DNA from: Pithys albifrons albifrons
Lineage: Eukaryota > Chordata > Aves > Passeriformes > Thamnophilidae
Length of the DNA stretch: 64,000 nt
Reading direction: 5' to 3'
Assembly: GCF_047495875.1 (NCBI RefSeq)
Contig: NC_092497.1
Coordinates: 81,975,749-82,039,748, forward strand
A program made the position numbers and the translations under genes. Of the stretch, positions 1 through 14,679 are shown one piece after another (positions within the stretch are counted from its first letter, which is position 1; each line of letters opens with the position of its first letter). The notes below the pieces were generated by a model that had not been told where the DNA came from, did not search any database, and saw nothing but the letters and a program-made list of their open reading frames with translations.

Positions 1-2357
1 TACTGAAGATAACGCTCTAATGTTTAATCTACAACATTTATTTAAATATTCAGCTTGACTCATTTAACATTGGATAATTCAAAGGTTTGTTGCATGCAAC
101 AATATACAGTTCCCATATGGGTGCTTTTTACTTTCCAGAATTCAGTGTAATTATGACATTTGCATATTGAGCCATCCACCACTTCATTACAGTAGCTTCT
201 TTGGTCAACAGTACCAGCTCAATTACCATATTATCTGAAATACATATAATGTTCAACTGTAATTTAAAAAGCATAGCAATAAAAAAATCTCAGAGACCTA
301 CACTTGAGTAAGTGGTCTCAGAAATAATTCCTCCTCATTAGCCCCATAATTAACACCAGATGGGCACTGAAAACCCTGAAACTCTCCTGAGTACAAAACA
401 GTGCATGATGCTCCTTTGAGGAGGAAAAATTATCTCACAAAGATTTTTGGCACTTGATAGTATGTGTAGCCTTCAAGTAGTGCAGCATGCAGGAGTTACT
501 GTGTCCTGAAAATAGGAGCTGTGAAGAAACAGCTCTAAAGGGAACAGTAGTGAAAGACAGAAGTTGCTTCCATTTGACCTGATCTGATCCTTTTGGATTC
601 ATGGATTATGACTTGCATTGTGTGCAAGCACAAAGCATATATAGTTTGACTCCTTTTCCTGTCTGTCCTTTGCTCATTAAAAATCTACTTTTCAGCCCCA
701 TTTACGGCCTTCCCAGAGGTACTAGAAACCCATTTCCACTGTGGGCTTCCAGAGGTAGTTCTCTCTCCGTTGTGAGAGGAAAGGCTCTCAAACTGTGTTT
801 GGCTTCCTGGGACTGGACCCAGCTCAGTGCTGGGATGTCACAGCTCTTCTGCATGTTCTTTTCCTCCCACTCACCCCGTGAGCCTCCAGTGAGTGGGTTT
901 AAACACTGGAAGGGTTCTTTTGCATAGCCACTCTCCCCCAGTATGTAATCCCCACAGACAGCACAGATCCATCTGTGCCACATTTCCAAGCAGATGGGGG
1001 AGGATCTGGAGGCTGCAGAATTATTTCAGTGACATAGAATTTCCATAAGCTTTTGCAGCCCTGAGTGGGCAAGAGTTTGAGGGCAGTGAAGGTGCCATTC
1101 CACCTTTCTTCCTTCGCCCCAAGTTAGCCTTATTATCACAGAGCAAACTGCAAACACAGGATAAAACAAGATGTCAGGCTTCTACAAAGCACCATCAGTG
1201 ATTAGTAATGCCAAGGCACTTGTAGGTTAGCTTGCTGCAGTTCAGATTTAAAAAAGAAAATCAAGAAATGTATTTCCATGATGAGAAATGCGTGCAAGAC
1301 TCACGCAAACAAGGTATTTCTATGGTGACCAGTGTAGCATCATATTTAGACTATAGTGTTAATGGTGGATTCCTGAAGCACCAAACCTCTGGGTAAGCTG
1401 AATACACTTTAAAAGGGGGATGAAGGTGTTTCAAACAGAGTGCAAGACAAAAATGCAGACAGAAAGACTGTCGTAGCCATGCAGAAATTTGGAGCTGAGA
1501 TATGAGCTCTTGTATACCCAAGTACAGTTCTGTGACTACTGCACTATTTTTCAGTATTTTTAGTGCAAAATGCTGAAATAGAGCAGAAACAATGGCACAT
1601 TTGTGAAGCTGGATACCAGAGGAATACAAAGACTGTATTTTCAGCTTTTCGGTAGGAAAACATTAAAACTCAATTTTTTTCAGCATGCACATTGATGTTT
1701 TGTTGCTAAGGAAGCTAAGGCAAATCATGGGATACAAGGCTCAGACCCAGAAAATAGAAAACAATCCCAAAGTCCTTATCTAGATATAAACCACACAGTA
1801 TTTCTTATAAGAGGTATCTATAAAGGGAAACATTCTCTTTTAGCTCTGTGCTAATTTCCTCTGAAAAACTTCATGTTCTAAGCAAGCCAAAGTGATAGTA
1901 TTCCCCCTTCGTGACAAACTGAAAGCAGGTACCTGTGTTAGACTTTGTCCCTTTCCTTGCTGAGCTGTTTTTTTTCCTCAAGTAACACATTCATAAACAA
2001 CTTCTTGTGTTACTTTCCTTCCTGGATTAAGACATTAGTCTTTTCTACCTTGTACTTGGTGCCTTCATTCTCTCCTGAACTTGATGGGGAATTCTTGGGT
2101 CAGAATTGAGTGTGTCCAAGACAATGATTTTTCCAGGAGGAGACACCAAATTGTGAATGGCACAGGGTAAGGTGTATGGAATAGTTCCTTAACACTGTGC
2201 CAGCCCTGTAGGGAAACACTGTTTAGCTGTCCTCAAGGGATGCTGGAGTAGACATGTTCCTTTTCACTGTCTTTATCTTAAGTTCTTGTATCTGATTCTC
2301 CCTGGCTTCATTAGAGGAAAAAAGTGACAGGTTGAAGCTTGTGATCTATTTTGTGCC

Positions 2358-2492
2358 ATGAGATTAGCTCAGCTGGTTAGAGCATGGTTGTATCACGAGG
2401 GTTGTAAGTTCCAACCCCATGTGGGCCATACACTTAAGAGTTGCACTTGATGATCCTTGTGGCTCTCCTCCAACTCAGAATATTTTGTGAAA
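2358..2492 (+). mobile_element. tRNA-derived SINE (TguSINE1 type)
   Basis: The head GAGATTAGCTCAGCTGGTTA (2360-2379) is a tRNA-like A box, with an agTTCCAACCCC B-box region near 2408-2418. The tail, CTTGATGATCCTTGTGG through CTCAGAATATTTTGTG, is the CR1-like 3' end used for mobilisation. This tRNA-Ile-like head with CR1 tail is known from zebra finch and other songbirds. The copy is diverged, with changes in the middle of the tRNA part. Confidence 0.8.
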
Positions 2493-3899
2493 TAATTGCA
2501 TTTATTAATTTTGGTTTTTATTTCTGGCAAATGCTGATGTGTTAAACAGTCATCCAGAGTCTTGAGTAATGAAATGAATACTGTCCCACTGCCTGTCTGC
2601 CCAGGGCAGAGGGTTTTCTTGTACACCAGGAAACAACTAAAAGTCTCCCTAACTTTTACCTTGGGGTATCTACACACACCATATTAATAATTTAACACTG
2701 ATAAAAGTATTTTATATCAAATTTTTCTAGGTAAGTTTCCAACATTACACAATTGTCTTTGAACAATGATCTAAATGCCTTTCATTTTCATAGAAACAAA
2801 TTATTTTCAGAATGAAAAAATTAACCTAAAACTGACTTTAAAACGCCTTTTTCTAAAAGACAGTGATGCCTTGAAAGACCTCAGAAAGCAAGACTTCAAG
2901 CCAGGTTAGTGTGGGATGAGACAAAAAGTGAAAGTCCTTTAATGTCAAGCCTAGGAACTACAGGAATACACGTCGATGCTTGTGCTCAAACACTGATTTC
3001 CGTGGTTTTTATAATGCTGTCCACCCAATCCTCAGTTTACACATCCCCTTGGTCCAGCTCCATTCTGCCTCTGGCACACCCCATCAGAAATGGAGTCTGG
3101 GGGAGATTTGGGACCCTCTGTTCCTCATCTTCATCTTCCTCAGCACACGTAGGGCCCTTGGAGCTTTTCCAGTGTCCTGGCTTTGAGGTCAGTCTGCCAC
3201 TGTTTATGCCTTGCACTGCAGGCCTTCTGATATTCTTCAGCTTTCCACCTTGAAAACGAGAATAAGTAACTACTGGAATTTGAGCTATTGATATGAGATA
3301 GGGGTTAGAATACACACACATTGAACTTAAGCTGCCAGAAATATTAACATACTAAATCTGCATTTTCGATAGAATTACTTCTAAAATAAATAAAAATTAG
3401 AAAATCAGAAAAAATCAAAAACTCTCTGAGGCATCACAGAATTAACTTGAAACACAAAAATATATAGAAATAATTTTAGATTCTTTAAATAAACTATTGG
3501 ATCTGGAACCTGATTTCAAAGATGATCAGTTATAATTGCATTCTAAGTAGCTTGAGTAAGATCTAAATTTGAAAAACTAAAATCAACCACTTTAGCAGAG
3601 TAAGTATTGTGGTTCAAACTCAGTCCTACTGTAACCATTTTAGATAAAAAGTACTTACAAACAACCCTAGAGGAGGAGAAAACAACGCCAGCTCTTTCTT
3701 TTGAGTTGCAAGAGTTTATTGTCACAAACCTAAAGCATCAGTTCTCAGATGAAGGGGAATTAAGAAACCACATATAATTACTGCTTGCAGTCTGGAAGCC
3801 ACTGGCCGCCTTTAATTGCAGAGAATTTGCAGACTCTGTCTAATATAAACTCTCTGAGCAATTAAATCCAACTCACTCCCATATCTCACCAGGACAACC

Positions 3900-3985
3900 A
3901 GCTATCAGTGACCTTGGTGGAGCAGGGGTGTTGGACCAGACCAGGACCTCCAGAGGTCACTTCCACTCTCAGCTGTTTTGCAGCC
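3900..3985 (+). mobile_element. CR1 3' end scrap
   Basis: The stretch with GGGGTGTTGGACCAGACCAG followed by CTCCAGAGGTCACTTCCA matches the well known CR1 3' end pattern (GTTGGACTAGATGATCTCCAGAGGTCCCTTCCA). It is short and decayed. Confidence 0.6.
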
Positions 3986-6900
3986 CTGTGGTGCTGTGTT
4001 CCCCATCATGGCAGTAAGGAGATGCTGTGAGCAGCCACTCTAAGATAGTCCTTCTCCCTGCACAGTGCAGTAACCCAGAAAGACCCCAGGCTGAGAGGTC
4101 TCAGTTCTGTATTCCAGCTCTAACCCAAAGCCCAGCAAGAACCCTACCAGCTGCAATAACAGAGTGAGGGCTGAAGTCACTTGGTAGAAGCTCACACTGA
4201 GAAGAAAGCTGAAGAGAGGTTGAAAATGGCAAGGCACTCACCTCTGCATGACGTGTAGAGCTGCAGAGCAGAGCTGTGCCACCAGACCTGAAGTCCTGTT
4301 CCTGAAGCTGAAGCCATGACCTGGGAGTAAAGGAGAGCCGAAAGCTTAGAAGCCCAGAAAACATGGGCTCCCACCTGAGATGTGATAGAAGTTTCTCTCA
4401 GGTGACACAGGCTGCTTCTCTGGAGGCCAGCATTGGTGGTGAGGGTATCTTTACACTGTTATGGAAGAAGAGAAACTGTAGGAGCAGTTCTTTAGGAACT
4501 CATTGTTTGCTGTCACTGTATATGGGAGGAAGCCCTTTGTAAAGACGGAGCCTTCATCTGGCCTCAGCTAGGATCAGTACATGGGACATCTTGATGAGAC
4601 AGAGAACATAAGAATGCACAGGCTCACAGGCAGCATGATTCAAGGGCCAGAGCTGCACTGTGGTGGTAGGGTCATTGACAGGAGACACAAGTGCAGCCAG
4701 TGTGATAAACAGGAGAAACCTCCCAGATACCACAGACTCTGGCAGTCCTGGCTTTTGGTCTACTGACTCACCTTTATAATAACATTCCCATGCTCCAAAC
4801 ATCCTCCCATACCCACCCACAACAAGGTACCATCAGGAAAAACAGGCTGCACGTTTGAGGTAGAACATTCATTGGAATAGGAGGAGCTGACGTGAGTCCA
4901 TTTTCCATACCCTTTAGGACATTGTTAATGTGAACAAATACATTCCTGCTCTGAAGTTACATTAAAGAGCAATTTCACAGATTATATGCAGAAATGACCT
5001 GAGCATGGCTGATCTAATTTATTATGTTCTTTAATGTTCTTTCAACAAAACCAATCTTGTCATTCTCCTCTCTACTCAAACCCTGTTCCAAAGGATGCTA
5101 AAAAACCCAGCCTAACAAGTCATTCTTGCTGGACATAAAATGAACAACTGTAATTCCACTGCTGACTCAGATTAAATAGAAGCAAGAAACCAATTTTCCA
5201 AACACAGAGTGATTTAAAGATGTGGGTATAACAACACTACATTGTCAAAATTTGTGCTAAGCATGAGTCTGGGTAAACAGACAGAGAAGGAAAATCATAC
5301 TGGACAATGCAGAGACTACTGCAACCAGGGGTTGGGGTTTCCATACCCTATTGTAGTCCAGATCTCCCTGCAATCAGATGTAGTTCTCGTGGTACGTATG
5401 ACTGTATGGGAATAAAAAATTTTCACTAAAAATGCCACTTAAAATGCAGCAGTAAAATTCTAGTCTTCTAGAAATAATGTGGAAATCAAATGAGGGATCC
5501 TAAAACCTTGATTACCGGGAGACAATCATAAAGTTCCCAAATTTATTTCTATTAAATGAGTGATTTAGCATCTGGGTAGCATTGAGGAAAATGGAGCAGA
5601 GTAGGGATTATCTTTTCTTTGTAAGTGAATGTTTATGTCAAGCAAACATAGGGCTGACCACTGGGCCTAAAGTGTGTTTCTGTTTTGCTATTCTTGCATT
5701 GTTTGAAAAAGGAAATTATAAACCACATTGCCATGCCAGATGTGCTATTTTCTGAAAGTTGCTTGTTTCTCAAATTGCTCAGGACATAACAGACTTTCAT
5801 AATAGGCCTTTTTTCACCTAGACCAGGCCTGTAAATTATCTTGTTGAAAGTCTTTTTAGGAGAATTTGTTGGAAACAGGTACCTGGCTGGATTCATTACT
5901 GTGATATGTTCTTTCCATCCTGGTTTTAAATGCAAGCCAAACCTTTCTACATGCTCTGCAGCAGGGCTGCAGCAACAGATTTGGAAAGCTTTCTTCCCTG
6001 TGTTTCAAGCAGTAACCCTGAAGCAGGTTAGAGACTTTAGTTCCCATGTTAGTTTTCATCTATCCATCTACACAGAGAGGTAGGAACTAATTCTGCAAAG
6101 AGGAAGGCAACTTCCCATCAGAACCATCTATGGCTTAGTTAAAACCAATGTGCCCGTATAAAATGTTTCCATCTTGATAATTGGGCACATTACACCAAGT
6201 ATTTTTTCAGACATTTAACATCAGCAACATATGACAAACATGGTAAAATAGTACTTCTTTTCACACTGGCAGTATGGAAAACTACAATTTCATGCAAATT
6301 AGTTTTATCCTAGTTGCCCTGCAGTGTGTGGGGTATGTGTTTTGTTGTGTTTTTAATAAGATTAGTTAAATTGTGGTATTTCTGATATGCCCCTGAGCTA
6401 CAGGTCAAAGGGAAATGACTGCCAGTATGTGACTGATTCTTAATCCACAGAGATTCAACTGTATTTCCAAGGCAGACCATTTGTGTGTTTGATGCTGTGA
6501 TCCAGAAAAATCCACAGCAGGAGGAAGCCTTCAAAGAGAAAAACAAAGCACCACCAACATCATAGAGCATGAGAAGCTTTGGTTTGAGTGGTGTTTTTTG
6601 GTAGTGTTGTAGGCATATTCTGAGCAGGAAACAGTCAGTGCTATGATGATTTATTTACCTTCCCCTATCAACAGTCTTCGTTATTATAGATAACTCCATT
6701 CACAGTTTCTTCACCCTTAACTTCAAAATAGTTACTCTAGTTTAAACATTCAACATTATCTAGCTTACTTACTGTTCAGTGACACTAATCTACCTCGTCT
6801 TTTATTTCCCTAATTAGTTAATATGTTCTCACTTGAAATGGTGCTACTCCACTAAACCAGAACCAGATTAAAGAACAGAACTTGAACTATTAATATAGGA

Positions 6901-9512
6901 CCTAAATACGTGCTTTAAAAGCTCCCTGAGATCTTCACTGATTATTTTACTATGAAATCCTTTATCTAAGTGAACATAGATGTTGAACCTAAATAAAGAT
7001 AGAAAACTTATTTGGAATTTTTACTATAGAATTAGCATAATGGGTTTACCTTTGAAACTGCCAGATCTTCTATAAACAAATCAGAGGCCAAAGAAGAAAA
7101 TGAGTTAATTTTGAATGTATGAATGCCTTTGGTTTTAAGATTGATATCAATAAGTCTTATGCAAAAATACCTCTCCTTAGGAAAATGAAAATATGAAAGA
7201 AAGTTTGTATAGCTAAGTTGCAGAGACTTGAGTTTTTGCTTTCTCAAAGGTGTTTGAAATATTTGTAACAATATAGAGGGAAGTCTTATCTTTTAAATAA
7301 AATGCAGACTGCTATAGATAAAGCAGAGGCCAGAGGTGCAAACCTGGCCTATATGTTTTAAAAAACATATCTCAGAAGCTAGGGTCATAAAGTAAATTGC
7401 ACCAGTGCCAGAAGTGGTGAGTGTATGGCAGCTGACTGCAAGGAAAGCTTACGAGGACACTGTGGTGAAGCACAAGCTCCAGAGAGTCTTTAAGCCTCTT
7501 GTAGTTTACAGCCCATTGCAGACACCATCTCTGCCCAAGAAATAAAGTCATGGAGAAGAAATTGAATTGTAAGATGCAGACTTCTCTGTTCAATTGTTTT
7601 TGTTGGTCCTCTTTCTAGAGTTCAGCGCCAAATCAAAAGTGAGTAAAAATCCCTTGTGCCTGTTGACTATTCAGTAACTAGGCAGACTGAACAGCTTTAC
7701 AGTTGAACACATGCTAACTGTACTTGGGAGACAAAGCAGACGAGAGTAGCTTGAGGTACTGTCAGGAGGAGGTCCTCTCTTACAGTGTAGGAATCTGGTG
7801 TCTGAGTGGACAACAGGAGTTTCTGCTGCAATTCACAGTACACCACACACTTTTTTCACAACAGTGTTATTCATTTTCTGAGTGCATAGGTGAAAAGTAA
7901 GCAACCTTACCTTTATGAAATGAGTGTATACACTTCCCCATTTACATTCAAAATATAAGACCTTTCTGGAAACGTTTCAGTCTGCAAGGGAGCCCATTTG
8001 AAAATGCTGCTGATGGTGTGCTCAGTATGAAACTGAACAGCTGGATTTTAGAGCATTAATACAGCAAAATAAATTATTTTCATGGGGTTTTTTTCTTTAC
8101 ATTAGTAATGAGTCAGCATAATATATTGCAACACCAGACTGAATGGCTGACTGCATTTGCTTTGCTGTTGCAGTTGACATTTTTTTGACAAGCAGACAGT
8201 TCTACATGGGTTACCTTCCTATGCTCTTTGTATGAACAACTCCTCTGTGTAACACATAATGTCTCTCTTGAACACTTGTGAAGGCCATGACAACAGTCAC
8301 ATCTCAGTGGGATTTCTGCTGGAATAAAAAATCATTTGGGTCTACCACTGAGAAGTTTTGCAGTCCATGCAGTCTATCAGTTTTTCAAAGTCAAAGGATA
8401 ATTCCAGCTTCCTAGTCTCAAGACACTTGGACATAAGCCCCTCATCATCTACACAGCAGCTAATTATTCCCTAAAAGTGTTCAAAATTGGATGTAACAAT
8501 CTTGATTTTAAAAATTTCTGCCATTGAGAACATTAAAATAGTGTAATTACATTTTCAGCTATACTAGCACATGTCATGGCACAGAAGAGAAAATGAATGG
8601 TGATTAAGTTCTGATAGGGGTTAGCTTTAAAGCATCAAAAGAAACTTACACGATTGTGTGGAACCATAAGGAGAATTTAAAATCATAACCATTGAAATCT
8701 ATATGAAATACTTCTGCCTTCAGATCTGGTAATTATGCATGTAAACAAGAACAGAGTATTTTCTCAAGGTGGGAAGCAACTGTGAAATTCAGCATGAGAA
8801 CACAAAAGAGGTTCTTTGTGAAATACTATTCTAGTCTAACAAATGTAAAGAAAGACCTCAACTATACCCTACACATTTTCTTAGCAACTCTGATACTGTG
8901 AACCAAGAATCTTTATGGTTGGAAAATAGCAGCAAGAAAACAGGCAAGTTGTTAAACCAGCTTTTACTTTCTGGTCTGACGTAATAAAAATCCAAAAATG
9001 GTTGTTTCTACAAAACCCATGTATTTCTCATGTATTTCTGTCCAGTATCTACTTTGCCACATGAATCTCTTCTTTAGGTCTCTCTCTAAGACCTAGAGTG
9101 CCTTTCATGACCTTCAGCTCTCTTTGGTCAAGTTGACAGGGGGTCAGGAGGCACAGTGTGCTTTGTCTGCCTTGGAACTGGAGACAAGGTGCCACTGCCC
9201 AGATTAACCTCGCTACTGAGCTTTTGGAGAGCTTGCCGGAAGAAGGAATACCTGACCTTCCTCTGCCTTCCTTACATACAGTACTGTGTCTTCTTTCTGG
9301 TCTTCCTAGATACCAAGATTTACAAAATTTATAAGACATGAAGGTCATTGGGATTTTCACCCTTCCACCCAGCATGACTAAAGCTGGCCAAGAGATACAG
9401 AAAGTTACTCATACAGGTCAGAGACTTTTCCCTTGTGAAAGGCTTCCAGTGCAGCAGTAGGGCAGCTGTGCTTCTTTCACAAATACTTGCTGGCTCTCAT
9501 TTTCAGTAGCAC

Positions 9513-9539
9513 TGACTATATAAATGAGAAATATAGTCA
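9513..9539. repeat. Perfect 9-bp hairpin
   Basis: TGACTATAT (9513-9521) and ATATAGTCA (9531-9539) are exact reverse complements around a 9-nt loop. No function is implied. Confidence 0.7.
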
Positions 9540-10503
9540 CTTTGCCATTTCTCATCCTTCTGGGCTGGTTTAGGGGCCAGTTGGCTCCTTTTATGTTTAC
9601 AGGTCCACAGCTGTTTCAGAAATTAAAGAAGGTCTGAGATTACTCCCTAAACAGGTTAATTACTTCTGGACTTCTCTAAAGATTTCACATGCCACTTTCT
9701 GCAGCCGCTGTGTAATAAACATATTGAATTGCTCTTTTGCAATTACACAGACTGAAAGCAGAACGCCAGGAGTAAAGAAAGCATGCATGCCTCCATGTGC
9801 TGTGGGTGTGTGAACACACTGTGTGAACTGCGTGTTCTGCAAAGGGATTAAAAAGTCCCCTGCTGAGGATTTCTGGCACGCAGAGGTGCAAAACAGAAGA
9901 GAGGGGAATGCCCTTGTAGATCTTTGCACTGAGTTGTCTAAAATCCTCTGTCAGCCTGTATATTCCTCACCCAGTTTGTATATTTTAGCTCCTCTCTAAA
10001 TCTCCAAAGCTGAAAGAAGCAGAAGGAATACATTTGTGAATCTGACTACTGAAAGGCAAAACTAAAGGTTTTTGAGAACTTCTCTGAAGTTATTAGCAAT
10101 CACAAATGATGACATCATCTTTGGTGGTTTAAATTATGGCTAGGAAGGGAATTCCACTCCAGGTAAATGTCCAGCTGAGAGAGCATGCAACAGGATGTTC
10201 ATCCAATCACATGGTAAATTGCACTGAAGAGAAATTGAAATTACCACAAAACAGATCTTCAGATCACTAGAAATTGAACTAAGATGACCAAACATGTATG
10301 AAAGGCACACATAAATCATCCAACCATTTTTTTTGTTGTCTTGTGGGGAGAAGGAAAATGCGAGGGGAAGGAAAAGAGAAAAGGAGAACACAGGGCCACT
10401 GTCCACAGGTATCACTGCTCTCTGGGAAGATAAGCAATGATGTGTTGAGGTATGTAACCATACAGCCCTTGCACAGTATCCTTGCAAAGCAGATTTAACT
10501 AAG

Positions 10504-10645
10504 TCACAGAATCACAGACTATTCTGAGTTGGAAGGGACCCACAAGGATCATCGGGTCCAACTCTTAAGTCAATGGCCCACACAGGGGATTGAACCCATG
10601 ACCTTGGCATTGTTACAAGTTTTAACCAACTGAGCTAATCTCACT
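10504..10645 (-). mobile_element. tRNA-derived SINE (TguSINE1 type), reverse orientation
   Basis: On the + strand it reads as the complement, from CACAGAATCACAGACTATTC (CR1-like tail) to CCAACTGAGCTAATCTCA (tRNA A box). It is complete from head to tail and better preserved than the copy at 2358. Confidence 0.85.
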
Positions 10646-12758
10646 ATGGCCCCTTGTGTGCTCTACCTGTAGAGCTCACTTCCAGGATTATTGACCGTCT
10701 CTTCTCATCTTTATCTTGGCTGCAGTGCACCTGGAATTGTAGCTGTTGCTTTCGGGGACCATCAGGCATCTAATCTTGTTTCTGATACATAGATCCTTAC
10801 TTCTTTCATTAGCTCTCATTTAACACATTTCTTTGAGCAGAGAATGAAGGATAAATCTGGGAATATTTCTGAGAAAAAGCCTGTCTTTACTTTTCTGCTC
10901 TTGGGGGATAAGGGCCAGCCACTGCTGACCCAGTGAGTTATGTTTGTGTTTTTTATGTTAAAAACCAAAAATCCAGACACAATGCTGCCCTCAGGAAAGC
11001 TAATTGTCAAAATTTCCTTGTGTTTCAAAATGTAACTTGGGCACCTGCTTTGTTTGGATTTTGCTTTCACTTATTTTAAGTGAAGCGTGGCATATGGTCA
11101 GATGTAATGATTCTAAAATAGTTTCAGCTATTCATGTTTGCAAAGCCATTAAAATTATGTCTTTCCATGCAGAAAATAGAACAAATTAAATATTATTTCC
11201 ATTTCTGTCCTTGAAAAATTCACTCTACAAGGCACTAATGAAGCTGTCAGTTTACAAAGGACTGATTTTTATGTAGCCAAACAAATAATTTCACTCACTT
11301 TTCCTATATGAGTAGGGAAATCTGGTATAAACCTAAATGGTTGAAACCTGGCCCAAGGACGACTAAAGAACAAAATAAGAAAATACTTTAAAATATTAGG
11401 TAATGTTTTAAGTCTTTCATTGAATGATCTTAGGCTTCAGAAAAGATTGGTAATGCAGATACAGCAATCAGGAATTTGTTTTACTTACATTCATAGAGTC
11501 CACACGCAGAAATTTTTTAAGAAATATAATTTATTTCGGCCAGAAAAGATCTGTTGTGAGATTGCATCCCCCCATTTGCAGAACAGTTACAGCTACAAAG
11601 ACAAATCTGTGCTTGGCCTTGGAAGAAGGAACATCCTCACAAGGAGGAGTGAGCCAAAGTGTAGACAAGTCTTCAAAAATGTATTCTGCAAAAAATTATT
11701 CAGAGATAAGACTGCATAATGGTCTTTCACTGGTGTTCAGAGGAGCAGATGTGATTTAGCCTTCTGTGGCAGCTGCTTGCAGTTCACTTGCAGTTCTCTT
11801 ACAGTGCCCTTACAGTTTTCAAGACTCACACCTGACAGAGATGGGAACAAGAGGAACCATTCCCAGGACTTGCTTCACTGTGAAGAGATTCAGCCACTGG
11901 ATAACTGGTTTGCTACCCAGTGTACTGGACATGCATTGTGCTGTCTCCTATGATATTTTTTTCTGACTTGACTAGCCTGTTTTGCTCTGTTTGTCAAAGC
12001 AAGCAACTAATCTAACTCTGGAGGAAAATGTCTGGTTCAGCAGTCTGCAAACATGCCAGTGCAGTAACTTCTGCATTCCTGTTTCCTTTCCATACCAGCC
12101 AGTGACGTGGAACTTGCATATGAAATAGCCCCTTGCAGTCTCGGAGATACTTTGCGCTGGTTTGCTCTGTGCACTCAACAATTGTTCTCCTTTTTTAAAA
12201 TATTTTTTGTTGTCATTTTTATTGTATGATTTTCTGCTTCATGGAGGGTCTTAGACTTGCTTTGTGACAGACTTGGATGTGAAGATGGTACTGGTTTCTT
12301 CCAATTCACTTTGCAGTTTGGACTGTGGAAACAAACAATATGCTTGCGAGCCTCCTGGTTTGCAGGATGAGTCTTCAGAACCTTCACTGCTTCAAACCAC
12401 TCAAATACACACTTTAATTAGTATTAAAAGGTGCAGAATAAACAAAATCCAGGATTCCCCAGGGAAATCTTCTCATGCTTCTAATGTGAGACCTAGAGAG
12501 AAAACAGCAGTGGACAGTGGATCCATTTATGTAACAAAAGTACTTTTCACTATATCTTTGTAATGAAAATTAATTAAGACTTGCTACTTTAAACATTAAA
12601 ATATTGGGAAGTGTTAAAGTAAAAATTACTTGAGCAATCCTAATTCCACCTCCACCCCCATAAACACGATCTGCACTTAATGAACCTGCACTGTCTTTAA
12701 TTACACCTTCAGGTACCATTTTAATGTGGGCTCCTTAGAAGGTAAGGAATGCAAAAAA

Positions 12759-12816
12759 TTAGTATATTAGTTTATTAATATAATATACTAGTATATTAGT
12801 ATATTAGTATATTAGC
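12759..12816. repeat. AGTATATT octamer tandem repeat
   Basis: At least three consecutive AGTATATT units at the right end, with imperfect related units to the left. A small A/T-rich minisatellite. Confidence 0.8.
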
Positions 12817-13146
12817 CTATTTCCTTCCCCTACCCTTGAATTTTTTTTTAATGTTACCAAGTTTTAATGAAACTTGACAGATGGACAGCCTCCTCCACAG
12901 CAGTTTTATGCAAGTCTGTGGCTAAAGAGAGAGAAGGACCTATTAGCACTGCAGCACAGAAAATCTGCAGTGTCAGCAGCAAGCAGGTGATCCATGCAGC
13001 AGGAGGATATGACTAATGCCCCAGCCATGATGAAAGGTTGCAACTTACTCAGTGCTAGTCAACCCAAAGTATCTGGCTCCTTAGTTCTGCAGCTCAGGAC
13101 ATCTTGTTCTTTCAGTGCATAGTGGGTCACAGAGCTGCTTTTCACT

Positions 13147-14180
13147 ATGTCACTGTTTCCAGCAAGGATGAGGTCTCTGAAGCTCCAACCAAATGCAAGA
13201 ATAGGTCATCTCAGTTTTCAGGGAAAAGGGAGACATATAAGCAGACCAGCTTGGATGAGTAGACAATTGTGGCAGAACTCCAGTGCAAAGAAAGAATATA
13301 CAGCTGACGGAAGCAGGGATGGGCTACACAGGAGGAATTTAAAAACATTGCCTGGGCATGTAGGGATGGTGTCAGGGAAGCCAAAGGTCAGCATGTCAAT
13401 AGTAGCAAGAAAAGCTTCAACTGCTGAATAGTAGTAAATGGCTAAAAAAGGAAAATGGCAGCCAGTCACTGAGTAGGGTGGGTGATTTATTGAAAGTGGA
13501 CACAGTCAAACTTGAGTAACTGGATTCCTCTTTACATAGCAAACTCTTCCAAGCCTGAGGGCCTAGGATTCATGGAAGGGAAAGATGACCATTAATGAGT
13601 GAGTTAGGAATTGCTGGAGAAATCTTAACTCATACAAGTCCATGGAGACAGAAGGACTGTGCCCAAGCCTTCTGAGAGAGCTGACTAATGCCAGCACAAG
13701 ATCACTTTCAATCATCTTTGAGGAGCTATGGATACCCCGCTAACTGCAGAAATGTTTCACTTACATTTAAAAAGAACTCAAAGGACAGCCCAGGCAACTA
13801 CAAGCTGTCCAGTCTCATTTCAATCCCTGGGTAAAAAAAATGAACAAGTTCTCTTGGATGAGTATTTCTGAACACATGAAGGCAAAGTAGGCAATTTGGA
13901 ATAATCAGCATGGGTTTACCAAGGATAAATCACATCTGTGAACCTACCTCACTGAACTTTTTTGATAAAAGAACAGGATTTGTGGATGGACGAGAGCAAT
14001 GCATGTCATTTACCACAAGTTTAGCAGCATTTTCAACTCTGTCTCACACTGTTCTTGTATTTAAGTTATGGCATTATGGTCTGAATGGGTAGCCAACTGA
14101 TCCAACTTCGAACTGGGTCAGAGGGTTGTACTTAATGAGTTGTACTCTATCTGAAGGCTATTGTGGCACCTATCCTAGGA
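13147..14180 (+). mobile_element. Decayed CR1 LINE, ORF2 fragment
   Basis: Fragments in shifting frames match the CR1 endonuclease-RT linker and the start of reverse transcriptase. Examples are GKGRHISRPAWMSRQLW near 13220-13270 and a later block (13880-14050) resembling HGFTKGKSCLTNLTAFYD and FSKAFDTVSH in CR1 consensus style. It has stops, frameshifts and a lost 3' half. Confidence 0.7.
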
Positions 14181-14679
14181 CTAACCCACTAGTAGAATCC
14201 ATTGCACAGACAGGTTGTGCAGTCTCCATTGTTGAGGGTTTTCAAGACCATACTGAGTCCCAAGCAAACTGGTCTGACTTCACTGTTTTCAAAGCCTAGG
14301 CTGCTAATGTATGTCTCAAACACCAATAGCCAAATAGCTGTTGAGCCAACCATGTATTGTTGGTAATAACAGCCAAGAACTGATGCTGATAAAACATTGT
14401 GAGAAACATGGCGTGGCTGGAGGAAGAGCAACATGGAGGTAGGGCAGCATGTTACTGGGACAAACATCCTTGTTGTAGGTCTTGGAGATAAACATGATAC
14501 AGCACAATGCAAGCACAGGAATGGGGCTGAGAAGTGGGCATGGACTGGGTGGGTGGGTCAAGACCACCCAAGGCCCCTGAAGTCCTCCAACCTATTTTCA
14601 GGAAGGTCTGGAAGAACGGACTGCACAGGATAACTAACTTGCACAGAAAGTGAGAAACATACCTCCAGGGTGGAGAAAT

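Larger units (their letters stand above)
1..13146. other. Left flank, no supportable gene
   Basis: I find no frame in this 13 kb that resembles a known protein or has paired splice sites. It is A/T-rich intergenic or deep intronic DNA. Recognisable contents are two tRNA-derived SINEs (2358-2492 and 10504-10645), a CR1 3' scrap (about 3900-3985), a short perfect hairpin (9513-9539) and an octamer repeat (12759-12816). Confidence 0.7.

Noticed and set aside
2358..2430. A functional tRNA gene
   Set aside because: The tRNA-like head continues into a CR1-like tail and has a degraded cloverleaf, so it is a SINE.
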